A stretch of DNA of 64,000 bases from positions 1-64,000 of the forward strand of contig NZ_JAIZDB010000018.1 in the NCBI RefSeq assembly GCF_029533155.1. The letters run 5' to 3'. Source of the DNA: Psychrobacillus antarcticus. Lineage in GTDB: Bacteria > Bacillota > Bacilli > Bacillales_A > Planococcaceae. Below the pieces are notes generated by a model. That model had not been told where the DNA came from, ran no database searches, and saw only the letters and a list, made by a program, of their open reading frames with translations. Positions 17,841 to 27,962 of this stretch are shown here, piece after piece. The first letter of the stretch is position 1; each line of letters starts with the position of its first letter. Position numbers and translations under genes: made by a program.

Positions 17841-19191
17841 CCTTAAATAAATCATTCAAGGATTCACTCATCGTTGGATGGGTAAATATGTTGTCACGTA
17901 GAAATGTGGAGGGTAACCTAGCCTCTATTGCCACTTTTACTATATTAATCATTTCACTGGAGTCAGCACAAAAAAGTGTGCAACCTAATATTTCATTCGT
18001 TTGTGGGTCAATTAATGCCTTTAACAAGCCATCTGTTTTCTCCAATATTCGAGCTCTTGGAATTCCAGCTGCTGGCATGGATAATACCTTATATTCAATT
18101 CCTTTTTCCTTTGCCATTTTTTCATTGAGCCCGACATGAGACAATATAGGGTCGATGAAAACAGAGTATGGAATGTTAGTCCTTTCTTTTTTTGTATAGG
18201 AGCCATCTCCAAAAAGCTGATCCTTTACAATACGAAAGTCATCTAATGAGATATATGTAAACTGTGGACCTCCATTGACGTCACCTAATGCCCAAATATT
18301 TTTCGCTTTCGTTTTTAATGCGTCATCCACTACAACAGCTCCACGATCATTCACTTCTACGGAAGTATTTTCTAATCCTAGGTTTTCTGTGTTTGGCACT
18401 CTCCCTGTCGCAAGAAGGGTAGCATTGCCATATTCTTCACGAAGCGAATCTCCCTCTTTGTAAGTGACAAGAACTCCTCCGTCTTGATTTTTTACGGATT
18501 CTACTTTACTATTTTGTACAATTTTCATACTTTTTGCTTCTAATACTTTTTTCACTTCTGCCGCAATATCCCTGTCTTCATTCGGTAGGAACTCTTCATT
18601 GCCATCTATGACTGTCACTTCTGATCCAAAATTTGCGTACATGGAAGCAAACTCTAATCCGATATACCCACCACCAATAATAATTAGTTTTTCAGGAAGC
18701 TGCTCCAACTCTTGTAAAGTTGTGGAATTATAAACGAAATTAGTATTTTCCAAGCCGTCGATTGGTGGCACAATTGGTGTGGCACCAGTGTTAATGAAAA
18801 TCTGTTCGGCTGTAACTTCAAATTGCTCCTCTGAAGTTTTCACTTCTATTTTTTCATCACTTAAGAAAGTTGCTTCCCCTGTAATTACCGTTATATTATT
18901 CTGGTCATCCAGCATATGAAAGTTTTTATTTCGCAATAAAGAAGTTAGCTCATCTTTTTGATGAACAGCATTTGTATAAAACTCCTTTCTAGCTATGTTG
19001 GAATATTTTCTGTTGTCCGCAGAATGAACTAGCGATTTTGTTGGGATGCACGCAATGTTTATACATGTTCCCCCATACATTTCAGAAGACTTCTCGATCA
19101 CGGCAACCTTTTTACCATTTTTTGCGAGCTCAGAAGCTAACGTTTTTCCACCTTTGCCAAAGCCAATAATAACTGCATCAAATTTATTCAT
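17836..19191 (-). CDS. rclA: RclA-like pyridine nucleotide-disulfide oxidoreductase
   Basis: 451 residues. FAD-binding IIGFGKGGKT (8-17), redox disulfide Cys43-Cys48 in GGTCINIACIPTK, NAD(P)-binding IIGGGYIGLE, second FAD site ATGRVPNTENLGL and WALGDVNGG, and dimerisation domain ending FTHPTMSESL. The N terminus closely matches E. coli RclA (NKYxAVIIGFGKAGKTLA...YGGTCINIGCIPTK). RclA relatives reduce Cu(II) and hypothiocyanous acid during oxidant stress. The specific substrate here is inferred. ATG follows TAGGAGG. Confidence 0.82.
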   Translation of the reverse strand: MNKFDAVIIGFGKGGKTLASELAKNGKKVAVIEKSSEMYGGTCINIACIPTKSLVHSADNRKYSNIARKEFYTNAVHQKDELTSLLRNKNFHMLDDQNNITVITGEATFLSDEKIEVKTSEEQFEVTAEQIFINTGATPIVPPIDGLENTNFVYNSTTLQELEQLPEKLIIIGGGYIGLEFASMYANFGSEVTVIDGNEEFLPNEDRDIAAEVKKVLEAKSMKIVQNSKVESVKNQDGGVLVTYKEGDSLREEYGNATLLATGRVPNTENLGLENTSVEVNDRGAVVVDDALKTKAKNIWALGDVNGGPQFTYISLDDFRIVKDQLFGDGSYTKKERTNIPYSVFIDPILSHVGLNEKMAKEKGIEYKVLSMPAAGIPRARILEKTDGLLKALIDPQTNEILGCTLFCADSSEMINIVKVAIEARLPSTFLRDNIFTHPTMSESLNDLFKE

Positions 19192-19268
19192 TATAAAACC
19201 TCCTAACCTAATCTATTTCCTTTTTCGATACTATGTAAACTCAACGAATTCATTGATAAACAAATATA

Positions 19269-19309
19269 GGACTGTCCTTTTGGTTAGACAACAACCAAAA
19301 AGACAGTCC
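19269..19309 (-). terminator. Inverted repeat after the ATP-grasp gene (likely terminator)
   Basis: Two 17-base arms beginning GGACTGTC pair with one mismatch around a 7-base loop, 7 bp after the ATP-grasp stop. The following T-tract is weak, so termination is likely but not certain. Confidence 0.6.
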
Positions 19310-19315
19310 ATGCTA

Positions 19316-20257
19316 TTAAACGTTTATTTTAGAATTTTCTAAAGTAGTACCTAAAACCTTCGCAAGCTCAAGCATGCCGTATTTCTCTACTTTAGCTTCC
19401 GCATCTGCATTGTAGTTCGTATTTGTGTTCACATCATACGTATATACTTCTCCATTTGCATCGCTAATAAATTCAATACCTGCAACATCAATTTTACTTG
19501 CTTTCAAAAACGCTTCATAGCGCTCAATCCAAGATGCGCTTATATCTTCCTTAATCTCAAATTTCATTGCAGGTTCTTCACCTACTGGACAGAAAGCATC
19601 TCCAATTTGGCAAGAATCTGCAGGACATAATTCAAAACCTTCCGACGTATCTACTCGAACAGCGTAAATATATTTTCCACCAACAAACTCCGCTCTCGTA
19701 ATATAGGACTCTGGTGATTGGATATATTCTTGGATAAGGGTTATTCCATCTACAGGTTCTTCAAAGGCCGGCCCATTCACATAAGCTTCCAATGCTACTA
19801 CCGTTTGAAATAATTGTACACCTAGTCCCTTACCAGCACGATTATGCTTCGTGATAAATGGCGTTTTCTCAAGTTTTTGAGCAGCTAATATAATTTGTTC
19901 ACTGCCAACAGCCGCAATAGTTTTTGGTGTTCTAATCCCGCTTGCTTCAAGCGCTGTATATTGATTGATCTTACTTAGCTCTAAACTTAAAGCTTTTGTT
20001 CCATTAAATACTGTTCTTCCATGAAGCTCTAACCAAGACAGTACTCCACCAGCTAACTCTGGTGCGTATCTATGCCCTCTAGTATGAGAAGATGCACTCA
20101 TTCGGTTATAAAAAACACCTCTCGGGGGAGCTGTTGTTAAATCCACAATTCCTTGATCTAGATGCCACGACTCATAGGGAAGATTCAATTCTTCTAATCG
20201 TTTTGTTAAATGTACTGTCCACTCATCATTTTCATGGATTATATATATTTTAGACAA
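19316..20257 (-). CDS. ATP-grasp family protein (RimK-like ligase)
   Basis: 313 residues from a TTG start behind AGAGGAG. The pattern fits the ATP-grasp fold: an N-terminal lobe with GVFYNRMSAS, the ATP lysine in PFITKHNRAGKGLGVQLF, and the metal-binding acidic/Asn residues in the C-terminal EVYTYDVNTNTNYN. Such proteins join a carboxylate to an amine with ATP. RimK-type members add glutamate or related residues, but the substrate here is unknown. It is monocistronic, with a hairpin after it. Confidence 0.75.
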   Translation of the reverse strand: MSKIYIIHENDEWTVHLTKRLEELNLPYESWHLDQGIVDLTTAPPRGVFYNRMSASSHTRGHRYAPELAGGVLSWLELHGRTVFNGTKALSLELSKINQYTALEASGIRTPKTIAAVGSEQIILAAQKLEKTPFITKHNRAGKGLGVQLFQTVVALEAYVNGPAFEEPVDGITLIQEYIQSPESYITRAEFVGGKYIYAVRVDTSEGFELCPADSCQIGDAFCPVGEEPAMKFEIKEDISASWIERYEAFLKASKIDVAGIEFISDANGEVYTYDVNTNTNYNADAEAKVEKYGMLELAKVLGTTLENSKINV

Positions 20258-20331
20258 ATCATCCGCTCCTCTGCTTACTATTCCTATTAAACTACTATGT
20301 ATTATTATATACTAGCAAAGTTTGAGACCAC

Positions 20332-20362
20332 AATTTAAAACCCTGCTCCAGGTTGGGCAGGG
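20332..20362 (-). terminator. Terminator after the catalase gene
   Basis: CCCTGC pairs with GCAGGG around a 10-base loop, followed on the minus strand by TTTTAAATT. Confidence 0.75.
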
Positions 20363-20371
20363 TGATTGCTA

Positions 20372-21967
20372 TTAATATGGATCTGCTTCATTACTTTTAT
20401 TGATTGCTTGTTCTGGTGCTTTATCTCCGTCTTTATTTCCCAATGGTTTTTGAGAAGAGCCGTTATTTTTAGCGTGAGCAAGTCCTTCTCTTAAATGTCG
20501 ACCATAGTCTTCATCTGCTTCCTCTGCTAGGGCAATCATCTTTTCCTGAATCCGTGGATCACAGGCGGAGAGGTCATTGACAAGATTAGCGATGAGCTCT
20601 GTTTTTTCCCATTGTTCAAATTGGCGGTAGGTTTCTCCTGCTTGCTTTGTATTATTTTGGCGATCGATGGACTCGCGAACTAAGTTTCCTTTGATCATTG
20701 GCGTGTACTCTTTACCTAACTGTGTTGCTTCCTTTAAGCCATCTAATATAGAAGGTTCATAGTTGATATGTGGATTTTGGAAAGGGCCTCTATCTAGACG
20801 GTATGCCATTTGCCCACCGCTTTGATTGGTTGCGACACGTTTTTTTGGCGCATTGATCGGAAGCTGTAAATAGTTCGCTCCAACACGATGTCTTTGCGTA
20901 TCGGAGTACGAAAATGTCCGACCTTGTAGCATTTTATCGTCTGAAAAGTCCAACCCATCTACTAACACACCCGTACCAAATGCCACCTGCTCTACTTCCG
21001 TAAAATAGTCCTCAGGGTTTCGATCTAACACCATTTTTCCAACGGCCTTCCAGGGGAATAAATCCTCTGGCCATAACTTTGTATCATCTAACGGATCAAA
21101 ATTTAGCTCTGGATGATCATCATCACTCATCGTTTGCACTAGTAACTCCCATTCAGGGAAGTCGCCTTTTTCAATTGCGTCATATAAATCCTGCGTTGCA
21201 TGATTAAAGTTTTTCCCCTGGATTTCCTCTGCTTCCTTTTGAGTTAAATTACGAATACCTTGCTTCGGCTCCCAGTGATATTTTACGAGTACTGCTTTTC
21301 CTTCTTTGTTTACCCATTTATACGTATTCACACCAGATCCTTGCATCATCCGATAATTTGCAGGTATCCCCCATGGCGAATAGACGAATGTCACCATATG
21401 GAATGACTCAGGAGAGCTCGCACAGAAATCAAAGAAACGCTCAGAATCCTGAATATTCGTGACAGGATCCGGCTTAAACGCATGAATCATATCCGGGAAC
21501 TTTATCGCATCACGAATAAAGAATATTTTCAAATTGTTTCCTACTAAATCCCAGTTTCCATCCTCTGTATAAAATTTAACGGCAAATCCACGAGGATCAC
21601 GCAATGTTTCTGGAGAATGTCCTCCATGAATAACGGAAGAAAATCGAACAAATACTGGAGTTTTCTTCCCCTTTTCCTGAAACAATTTAGCTCGAGTATA
21701 TTTAGAGATTGCCTCGTCTCCAGCAGCACCGTATGCTTCAAAATAACCGTGAGCTCCGGCACCTCTTGCATGTACTACTCGCTCAGGTATTCGTTCTCTG
21801 TCAAAGTGACTTATTTTTTCAATGAAGTCATAGTTTTCTAAAGTTGCAGGTCCTCTATTTCCGACCGTCCTCATATGCTGATTATTCGTTACAGGATGCC
21901 CCTGCCTATTCGTGAGTGTCTCCTCATTTTCCACATTGGAATCGTAGTTTGGTTGTTCTTCTTTCAC
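20372..21967 (-). CDS. katA: Monofunctional heme catalase
   Basis: 531 residues from a GTG start (AGGAGG 8 bases upstream). It breaks down hydrogen peroxide. The distal site is His66 in [12 protein letters not shown] and the Asn in VGNNLKIFF. The proximal heme ligand is the Tyr in [13 protein letters not shown] (about residue 350). The core is typical of small-subunit catalases. The C terminus has an extra hydrophilic tail of about 30 residues rich in Asn, Lys and Glu. I saw no clear PerR box in the 77-bp upstream gap. The symbol names the enzyme class; assignment to a specific paralog (katA versus katX) is not secure. Confidence 0.93.
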   Translation of the reverse strand: MKEEQPNYDSNVENEETLTNRQGHPVTNNQHMRTVGNRGPATLENYDFIEKISHFDRERIPERVVHARGAGAHGYFEAYGAAGDEAISKYTRAKLFQEKGKKTPVFVRFSSVIHGGHSPETLRDPRGFAVKFYTEDGNWDLVGNNLKIFFIRDAIKFPDMIHAFKPDPVTNIQDSERFFDFCASSPESFHMVTFVYSPWGIPANYRMMQGSGVNTYKWVNKEGKAVLVKYHWEPKQGIRNLTQKEAEEIQGKNFNHATQDLYDAIEKGDFPEWELLVQTMSDDDHPELNFDPLDDTKLWPEDLFPWKAVGKMVLDRNPEDYFTEVEQVAFGTGVLVDGLDFSDDKMLQGRTFSYSDTQRHRVGANYLQLPINAPKKRVATNQSGGQMAYRLDRGPFQNPHINYEPSILDGLKEATQLGKEYTPMIKGNLVRESIDRQNNTKQAGETYRQFEQWEKTELIANLVNDLSACDPRIQEKMIALAEEADEDYGRHLREGLAHAKNNGSSQKPLGNKDGDKAPEQAINKSNEADPY

Positions 21968-22044
21968 TCTTCATCCTCCTTAGCACAAGATAGAATTTGC
22001 ATTCCTCTCTATACTGTCCAGAACAGAGAGTAAATATTCCAGTA

Positions 22045-22641
22045 TTACATAAAGTTAGCTATTGAAAATACATTCTTTCTCCAATCAGATATATGAATGG
22101 GTTGCTCTATTTCCCTTCTACTACTTACATATGTTTGTAAGTTTCCTTTGTATTTTAAGGTTAATGCAGAAAGTTGTTCAAAATGATGCGGTTGCACCAA
22201 AGGGGGTGCAACCTGTAGTTGCGAAGATGGACATTCTTTCATAATCGTTGCGACAAATTGAGAACAAAAGAATGCATTCTCACGCTCTATTTCAATATTT
22301 ATTGCAACCAACACCAAACCTATTAAATTATATTTATATAGTTGTTTTTGCTGTTCCATTTGGCTAATTTTACTTTTCATCCGCATATATTCGGAATCAG
22401 TCACCTCGCACGCATAAATGGCACAGGTTGCTCTTTGGAACAGTCCTTCCATAGGATTTTCCTTAATGAGACCTGCATTGAATGGATTATGAATACTTTT
22501 CCGTCCGAAGCTATACATCTCATTTAACTCCTCATCAAAAGCAATGGAGGCATGGTTTAACTCTTTTTTTGTATACATGCCAATGGCCTTCGATAATAAT
22601 GTACCTGTATTACTAAGAATGATGTAAATCCTTTTGCCCAT
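22045..22641 (-). CDS. Permuted papain-like hydrolase (YiiX/NlpC-P60 type)
   Basis: 198 residues. The N-terminal conserved His is in KKELNHASIAFDE (about residue 30) and the likely catalytic Cys is in NAFFCSQFVATIMK (about 126), the His-before-Cys order of circularly permuted papain-like enzymes. No signal peptide or membrane helix is evident, so it is probably cytoplasmic. Possible roles are amide or thioester hydrolysis; the substrate is unknown. ATG follows GAGGTGG. Confidence 0.6.
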   Translation of the reverse strand: MGKRIYIILSNTGTLLSKAIGMYTKKELNHASIAFDEELNEMYSFGRKSIHNPFNAGLIKENPMEGLFQRATCAIYACEVTDSEYMRMKSKISQMEQQKQLYKYNLIGLVLVAINIEIERENAFFCSQFVATIMKECPSSQLQVAPPLVQPHHFEQLSALTLKYKGNLQTYVSSRREIEQPIHISDWRKNVFSIANFM

Positions 22642-23065
22642 TTTTCCACCTCGTTCATAAGAGACATGTTTGCCTCGAATCTATTATTCTAATCATCCTC
22701 TTTCCGGTGATTATTACATACGTACTTAAGGTGGAAAATGACTAAGACCTAAGGCGTAGATGACTGATATAATGCATTCTTAATTTGTAGGTGGGAAAAC
22801 TATGCAGTCAATAATTACATAGAAATGTGGGATTTAGAGAAATTATTCGTTTGTGAGCTTCGGCATTCCCTCACTTCGGTCCTATGAATACGAATCCAAC
22901 TCCAACTAACTGCTGGTGGGCTGAAGGCATAATTGAATACTTGGAAAATGGCGGCGGTCCACTTGTTTCTAAATAACTAGCTACAAGGTCAGAACCTTCA
23001 TTTTTCATTTTACTGCGGAATGTGTTATATTTAAATCGATTCTACATATAGAAGGAGGAGATTCC
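22642..23065. other. Intergenic stretch without a supported gene
   Basis: About 420 bp between the hydrolase and tatA. Around 22884-22973 the plus strand reads as a 29-codon fragment (..[21 protein letters not shown]) without a ribosome binding site, which may be a gene remnant. The last part has an AT-rich promoter-like stretch (GTTATATTTAAAT) and the tatA ribosome binding site. Confidence 0.4.
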
Positions 23066-23269
23066 ATGCCAAACATAGGAGTACCCGGTTTAATACTTGT
23101 ATTAATTATTGCCTTGATTATCTTTGGTCCATCTAAATTACCTCAGCTAGGCAAAGCAGTTGGACAAACGTTAAAAGAATTCAAAACCTCGACTCGAGAT
23201 ATTATAAATGATGAAGAAAAAGATGAAAATAAAGTCGAAGCATCTGAAGTAGATCTAGACAAGAAATAA
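23066..23269 (+). CDS. tatA: Sec-independent protein translocase subunit TatA
   Basis: 67 residues: a short N-terminal membrane helix (about 5-20), the [15 protein letters not shown] hinge and amphipathic helix, and an acidic/basic tail. It forms the pore-type component of twin-arginine export of folded proteins. No tatC is in the window. GAAGGAGGAG precedes ATG. A strong terminator follows. A decayed partial copy of this gene lies 6.4 kb downstream at 29508-29617. Confidence 0.95.
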   Translation: MPNIGVPGLILVLIIALIIFGPSKLPQLGKAVGQTLKEFKTSTRDIINDEEKDENKVEASEVDLDKK

Positions 23270-23278
23270 ATGATATTT

Positions 23279-23316
23279 TGGTTGGTCCTGACTTCAGTCA
23301 CGACCAACCTTTTTTA
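23279..23316 (+). terminator. Terminator after tatA
   Basis: GGTTGGTC and GACCAACC form an 8-bp stem followed by TTTTTTAT. Confidence 0.9.
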
Positions 23317-23403
23317 TAGGGAAAAATCAATTAAAGTCCATTAAATTGAACCAAACTATTTTAGTTCGTCCATATTCCTATATCTATATAAAGGAGTACT
23401 AGT

Positions 23404-23457
23404 ATGCGCAACCTTCTACCCTTATTGCTAGGTAGTTACATTTATTTAGGTCCCTAA
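23404..23457 (+). pseudogene. yoaT start remnant (17 codons)
   Basis: The leader AGTTCGTCCATATTCC, the AAAGGAG ribosome binding site and the first codons ATGCGCAACCTTCTAC match the start of the intact yoaT at 29744. The sequence then diverges and stops after 17 codons. It appears to be the left-hand copy of a split tatA-yoaT locus. Confidence 0.7.
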
Positions 23458-23469
23458 TATTTTATAACG

Positions 23470-23512
23470 AAAAACGACCTATCCTCAAGTAACTCCAGGA
23501 TAGGTTATTTTT
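23470..23512 (-). terminator. Terminator after abgB
   Basis: ACCTATCCT and AGGATAGGT form a 9-bp stem, followed on the minus strand by a T-rich tract (CGTTTTTCG). Confidence 0.85.
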
Positions 23513-23544
23513 TCGTATTTGCATGAAATAATTCTAATCTTCTA

Positions 23545-24978
23545 TTACATACTTGGCTTAAGGTCTGCTGGTAATGGGTTCCGATAATTATTTTTTGTTA
23601 ATAAAGCTAGTTCTTCCTTCGCTTTTTCTATTATAGTAGGCTGCTCAAAAATTCCTACTGCACTAGCAGCAAGGACTTTTCCGGCAGACAAAAGCCCCTT
23701 ATGAGCCAGTGATGTTTTCCCTTGTGAGACTAATTGCCATGTATGAAGTGGTGTTCCGGCTACAAAACATGTTGTAAAAAACTGAGCTGTCGGTACTATC
23801 CAACTTACATCCCCTACATCTGTAGATCCTTGCATTACCTCACGACCTTTAGCGTAAGGGATAACTTCCCCGAAAAACGGATTATCTTCTCTATAAAATT
23901 GGTCTGTTAATTGATAGTTAGATAGTTTTTCTGCATCTAATATTGCCGAATTTACTTCTTCAGCTGTTATGGTTTTGGCCATTTTTTTTGCATACGCTAA
24001 TTCTTTTTCATCATAATCTGGCAACCCGTAATGTTGTAGTTTTTCATTCACTAAAACATTTAATGTGTGATTTGGTATGTAATTAGAGCAAGCCTTATCA
24101 AAGCGGACAGTGACTTTCGTTTCTGTCATTAAAGCTGCTCCATTAGCAATTTTGATGACACGTTGATAGATTTCCTCTACATCTTTGATATGTGGTGCAC
24201 GTATTAGATACAGCACTTCTGCGTCTGACTGTACAACATTTGGAGAAGTCCCTCCAGAATTAGTAACAGCATAGTGAACTTTTGCTTCTGAGATAATATG
24301 CTCTCGCAAATAATTAACACCAACATTCATCAACTCGACTGCATCAAGTGCACTTCGTCCTAGATGAGGAGAATTCGCAGCATGAGATGCCTTTCCCTCG
24401 AATGCAAAATATACTTGATAGTTTGCAAGGGATGAGAATGAAAAAATACCTGTATATGAATTTGGATGCCAAGTAAGTGCAGCATCAATGTCTTTAAAAA
24501 CACCGTCGCGAACCATATAGGTTTTTCCAGATCCACCTTCTTCACCCGGACAGCCAAAGTATTTAATAGAACCCGTAATTTTCTTTTGCTGAATGAGTTC
24601 CTTTAAAGCAAGAACAGCAGCAACTCCAGCCGTTCCTAGTAAATTATGGCCACATCCATGTCCATTTCCATTTTCTTGTAATGGCTCTCGAATTTCAGAA
24701 GCTTCTTTTTGGCTAAGCCCGGAAAGTGCATCAAACTCCCCAAGTATTCCGATAACTGGTTTTTCTTGTCCAAATGAAGCTGTAAAGGCAGTCTCAATAC
24801 CGCCCACTCCTCGTTCTACTAAAAAACCCTTCTGTTCTAGAAAATCGCTTAATATCTTGGATGATTGGAATTCCTTAAATCGCGTTTCCGGTGTTTCCCA
24901 AATTTTATCACTTAGTTCAATAATTTCTTTACTATATCCATCTATTAATGTAGCGATTAAATCTGATATATTATCCAT
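23545..24978 (-). CDS. abgB: p-Aminobenzoyl-glutamate hydrolase subunit B (M20 family)
   Basis: 477 residues (E. coli AbgB is 481). It is an M20 metallopeptidase. LGEFDALSGL and GNGHGCGHNLLGTAG hold the first metal ligands, CPGEEGGSGK the catalytic Glu pair, and WHPNSYTG and the C-terminal TCFVAGTPLHTWQL further conserved sites. Together with AbgA it is expected to split p-aminobenzoyl-glutamate (a folate breakdown product) into p-aminobenzoate and glutamate. It starts directly after the abgA stop (TAA/ATG). Other N-acyl amino acid substrates are possible. Confidence 0.85.
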   Translation of the reverse strand: MDNISDLIATLIDGYSKEIIELSDKIWETPETRFKEFQSSKILSDFLEQKGFLVERGVGGIETAFTASFGQEKPVIGILGEFDALSGLSQKEASEIREPLQENGNGHGCGHNLLGTAGVAAVLALKELIQQKKITGSIKYFGCPGEEGGSGKTYMVRDGVFKDIDAALTWHPNSYTGIFSFSSLANYQVYFAFEGKASHAANSPHLGRSALDAVELMNVGVNYLREHIISEAKVHYAVTNSGGTSPNVVQSDAEVLYLIRAPHIKDVEEIYQRVIKIANGAALMTETKVTVRFDKACSNYIPNHTLNVLVNEKLQHYGLPDYDEKELAYAKKMAKTITAEEVNSAILDAEKLSNYQLTDQFYREDNPFFGEVIPYAKGREVMQGSTDVGDVSWIVPTAQFFTTCFVAGTPLHTWQLVSQGKTSLAHKGLLSAGKVLAASAVGIFEQPTIIEKAKEELALLTKNNYRNPLPADLKPSM

Positions 24979-26289
24979 TTAGATCTCTCTACTTTCTTCT
25001 TTATAGATTTCTTCGATTGTGCCTAGCCATGTGTCCACAATGATTGAAAAAACAGCCTCGTCGATATCAAATTTTTCATGATGATGTCCTGCAGCTAAAG
25101 TTGTGCCAAAAATAGCATATGTTGCAAGTCCTCCTTGCTGTTGTACATGACTCATCATATAAGTGGCATCCTCTGATCCAGCTGCAAACTTGCTACGTGG
25201 GATAACTTCCTCGACCCCGTTAGCTATCTTAGCTGAATGAGCAACCATTTCTATTAATTTTTCAGAAGATGTTGCAGTTTTAGCTGCCCCCACTATTTTG
25301 TATGAAAGTTCCGTCCCATACATTAGGGCTGCTCCCTCTAATACAGAAATAGCTTGCTGATGAACATACGAATGCACCTCGCTATTTTCACCACGCGTTT
25401 CAAGCTGTAAGAAAGCGTGTGCTGGCACAATATTACGACCGTCTCCCGCTTTGCAAGTACCCACATTTATGCGTGATGTGCCTGCACTATGACGTGGAAT
25501 AGCGTGGAGACTAAGAATGGCAGAAGCAGCAGCAAGTAAAGCATTTCTTCCCTTTTCAGGCTCCGCCCCCGCATGTGCCGCTATTCCTTTAAATGTTGCA
25601 TCTATTTTAGTTGTTGCTAAAAATCCATCCGTTCCTGCAACAACAGTTCCCAATGGGGCACCTGTTCCTACATGCATGCCCAAAAAGTAATCCACATCGT
25701 CTACTACTCCAGCTTCAACCATTGATTTCGCACCGCGTACACCTTCTTCAGCTGGCTGAAAAATGATTTTAATAGTTCCCTCAATTTGGTCCAAATTATT
25801 TGCCAATATTGTCGCTAAACCTAAACCAACGGCACTATGAGCATCATGTCCACAAGCATGCATTACTCCCTCATTTTCTGATCGAAACCCAATTTCTTGC
25901 GGAAAATGTGAAGACTCGAGTGTTTCTAAAATATCTAAAGCGTCCATATCAAAACGGAAAGCTATAGTTGGACCTTTCCTCTTCCCATTAATTGTGCCAA
26001 CCACACCTGTATATCCTCCAACCATTTTTTCCATATATGCTTTGTATCCACCATTACCTTTTGCTTTTTCATAGCAAGCCGCTATTCGCTCTTCTGAGGG
26101 AACTCCCATTCTCTCCTCAGATACAACATCTTTTCCGACTTGGACCTCAAAACCTAATTGATCTAATTCATGAGCAATAATAGAGGCTGTGCGAAACTCC
26201 GTCCAACCAACTTCAGGAAAACGATGAAAATCTCTTCTCCAGGTAATCATTTGTTCCAATGAATTAGAAGCAATCGTAAATTTACCCAT
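24979..26289 (-). CDS. abgA: p-Aminobenzoyl-glutamate hydrolase subunit A (M20 family)
   Basis: 436 residues, the same length as E. coli AbgA. The N-terminal region WRRDFHRFPEVGWTEFRTA with the long insertion MGVPSEERIAACYEKA is typical of AbgA rather than of general amidohydrolases. Metal-site motifs are RFDMDALDI, MHACGHDAHSA, FQPAEEGVRGA, LGMHVG and a C-terminal AGHHHEKFDIDE. It sits between abgT and abgB, 26 bp after abgT, behind a GAGGTGG ribosome binding site. Its reaction is joint with AbgB. Confidence 0.88.
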   Translation of the reverse strand: MGKFTIASNSLEQMITWRRDFHRFPEVGWTEFRTASIIAHELDQLGFEVQVGKDVVSEERMGVPSEERIAACYEKAKGNGGYKAYMEKMVGGYTGVVGTINGKRKGPTIAFRFDMDALDILETLESSHFPQEIGFRSENEGVMHACGHDAHSAVGLGLATILANNLDQIEGTIKIIFQPAEEGVRGAKSMVEAGVVDDVDYFLGMHVGTGAPLGTVVAGTDGFLATTKIDATFKGIAAHAGAEPEKGRNALLAAASAILSLHAIPRHSAGTSRINVGTCKAGDGRNIVPAHAFLQLETRGENSEVHSYVHQQAISVLEGAALMYGTELSYKIVGAAKTATSSEKLIEMVAHSAKIANGVEEVIPRSKFAAGSEDATYMMSHVQQQGGLATYAIFGTTLAAGHHHEKFDIDEAVFSIIVDTWLGTIEEIYKEESREI

Positions 26290-26315
26290 TTTTCCACCTC
26301 TTTAAAAGTTAGTAG

Positions 26316-27845
26316 TTACATTTTCATAAAAATTCCAGGTCCAATTGGTAGATTGAAGAATCCAAAGATTAACATTAAAATAACCCACACAGTTCCTAAC
26401 ACAATTGTGTATGGGATCATAAGCGACATTAATGTCCCTATACCTGCTTTTTTATCATACACATGCATGAAGGACAAAATTATCGCAAAGTAAGGATTTA
26501 AAGGTGTTACCATATTTGTTGAAGATTCACCTATACGATAAGCTAATTGAATAAACGCTGGATGGTAGCCAAGTTCCATAAAGACCGGTATGAATACTGG
26601 TGCTACCAATGCCCATAATGCTGAACCACTTAAGATAAATAAGCTTAATACCGCTACTAATAAAACAAATAACACTATGACAAATATATTTGTCATGTTT
26701 AGTGTATTTAAAATACTAGCTAGATTAACAGCTAAATATGTTGCTATATTAGTCCAGTTAAAATAAGCAATAAATTGTGAAATCATAAATATTAAAACAA
26801 TATAACCAGATAAACTACCAACTGATTCTGTCATAACCTTTGGAATATCAGCTGTAGAAGTGATTTTTTTCGTTGTTATACCATAGACAACACCTATAGT
26901 TAAGAAGAATGCAAAAATTACAGGGACAATACCTGATAGAAATGGGGAGCGTAAAATAGAACCATCCTCATTCAATAATGGTGAGTTAGGAATTAGCACC
27001 CCCACTAATATAATGGCAATAAAAATAATAGTCGCAATTAATGTATTTCGTAAGCCGCGTTTTTCAAGTGGGCTAGTATTAATATTTTCTAAAGATTGCT
27101 CGCCTTTATAAACACCTAAACGAGGCTCAACGTATTTCTCTGTAACAATAGTACCCACCAAAGCTAAAACAAATGTGGAAGCACTCATGAAGTACCAGTT
27201 ATCAAGTGGTGTTACAACTATTCCCTCCATATATCCTTTTGCAACTTCAGTAGAAATACCAGATAGTAGAGCATCAGTACCCGCAATCAAAATATTTGCT
27301 GAGAAACCAATTCCCGTACTAGCTAAACCAACAGCCAAACCAGCTAGTGGATGACGACCAACCAACAAGAACATAAGTGCAGCAAGTGGTGGAATAACAA
27401 CAAATGCAGCATCTGAAGCGACATTTCCTAAAATACCAATAAAAAACACTACAAACGTAAGATACTTCTTGGGTGCACTAACAATTGCACTTTTCATCAG
27501 TGTTTCTAATAACCCAACTTTTTCCGCTAGTCCGACCCCTAACATAATTGTTAACACTAGACCAAGTGGTGCAAAACTAGTAAAATTTGTTAAAGTATTA
27601 AGTAATATAAATTGTATTCCTTCGTAGGATAAAATACTTTTAACTACCACTGTTTCAGCAGTACTTGGATGGACAACAGCGGCATTGAACAAGCTTAAAA
27701 CAAAAGATATTAAGACTAGAGCAATTGTTAGATAAAAAAATAAAATAAATGGATGGGGAAGTTTATTCCCTACTCTCTCAACAATACTTAAAAACTTGGA
27801 GAACCTGTTCTCTTCAATTACGTTGGAATTCTGGTTTGTCTTCAT
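26316..27845 (-). CDS. abgT: AbgT-family transporter (p-aminobenzoyl-glutamate uptake)
   Basis: 509 residues (E. coli AbgT is 508) with about 12 membrane segments. Family motifs are visible: NKLPHPFILFFYL near the N terminus, GLAEKVGLLE, GNVASDAAFVVIPPLAA, and the C-terminal GESSTNMVTPLNPYF. It is the first gene of abgT-abgA-abgB, so import is coupled with cytoplasmic hydrolysis. Some AbgT proteins export sulfonamides instead; the hydrolase neighbours favour import here. Confidence 0.9.
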   Translation of the reverse strand: MKTNQNSNVIEENRFSKFLSIVERVGNKLPHPFILFFYLTIALVLISFVLSLFNAAVVHPSTAETVVVKSILSYEGIQFILLNTLTNFTSFAPLGLVLTIMLGVGLAEKVGLLETLMKSAIVSAPKKYLTFVVFFIGILGNVASDAAFVVIPPLAALMFLLVGRHPLAGLAVGLASTGIGFSANILIAGTDALLSGISTEVAKGYMEGIVVTPLDNWYFMSASTFVLALVGTIVTEKYVEPRLGVYKGEQSLENINTSPLEKRGLRNTLIATIIFIAIILVGVLIPNSPLLNEDGSILRSPFLSGIVPVIFAFFLTIGVVYGITTKKITSTADIPKVMTESVGSLSGYIVLIFMISQFIAYFNWTNIATYLAVNLASILNTLNMTNIFVIVLFVLLVAVLSLFILSGSALWALVAPVFIPVFMELGYHPAFIQLAYRIGESSTNMVTPLNPYFAIILSFMHVYDKKAGIGTLMSLMIPYTIVLGTVWVILMLIFGFFNLPIGPGIFMKM

Positions 27846-27871
27846 TTTAAGCCCCCTCTTCTAACTAATTA

Positions 27872-27896
27872 AAAGACCTATTTATTACATGTCTTT
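27872..27896. promoter_or_regulatory. Possible operator between abgT and its divergent regulator
   Basis: AAAGAC and GTCTTT form an inverted repeat with a 13-base spacer in the 117-bp divergent intergenic region. Position and symmetry fit a regulator site, but the arms are short. Confidence 0.3.
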
Positions 27897-27962
27897 AAAC
27901 TAAGGTAAACTAAATTAATATAAATATCAACATATTTTTTGAAAAGGGGGAAAAGTAAGATA

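Noticed and set aside
21968-22044. PerR box upstream of catalase
   Set aside because: No sequence close to the TTATAAT-type PerR consensus was found in the short upstream gap.
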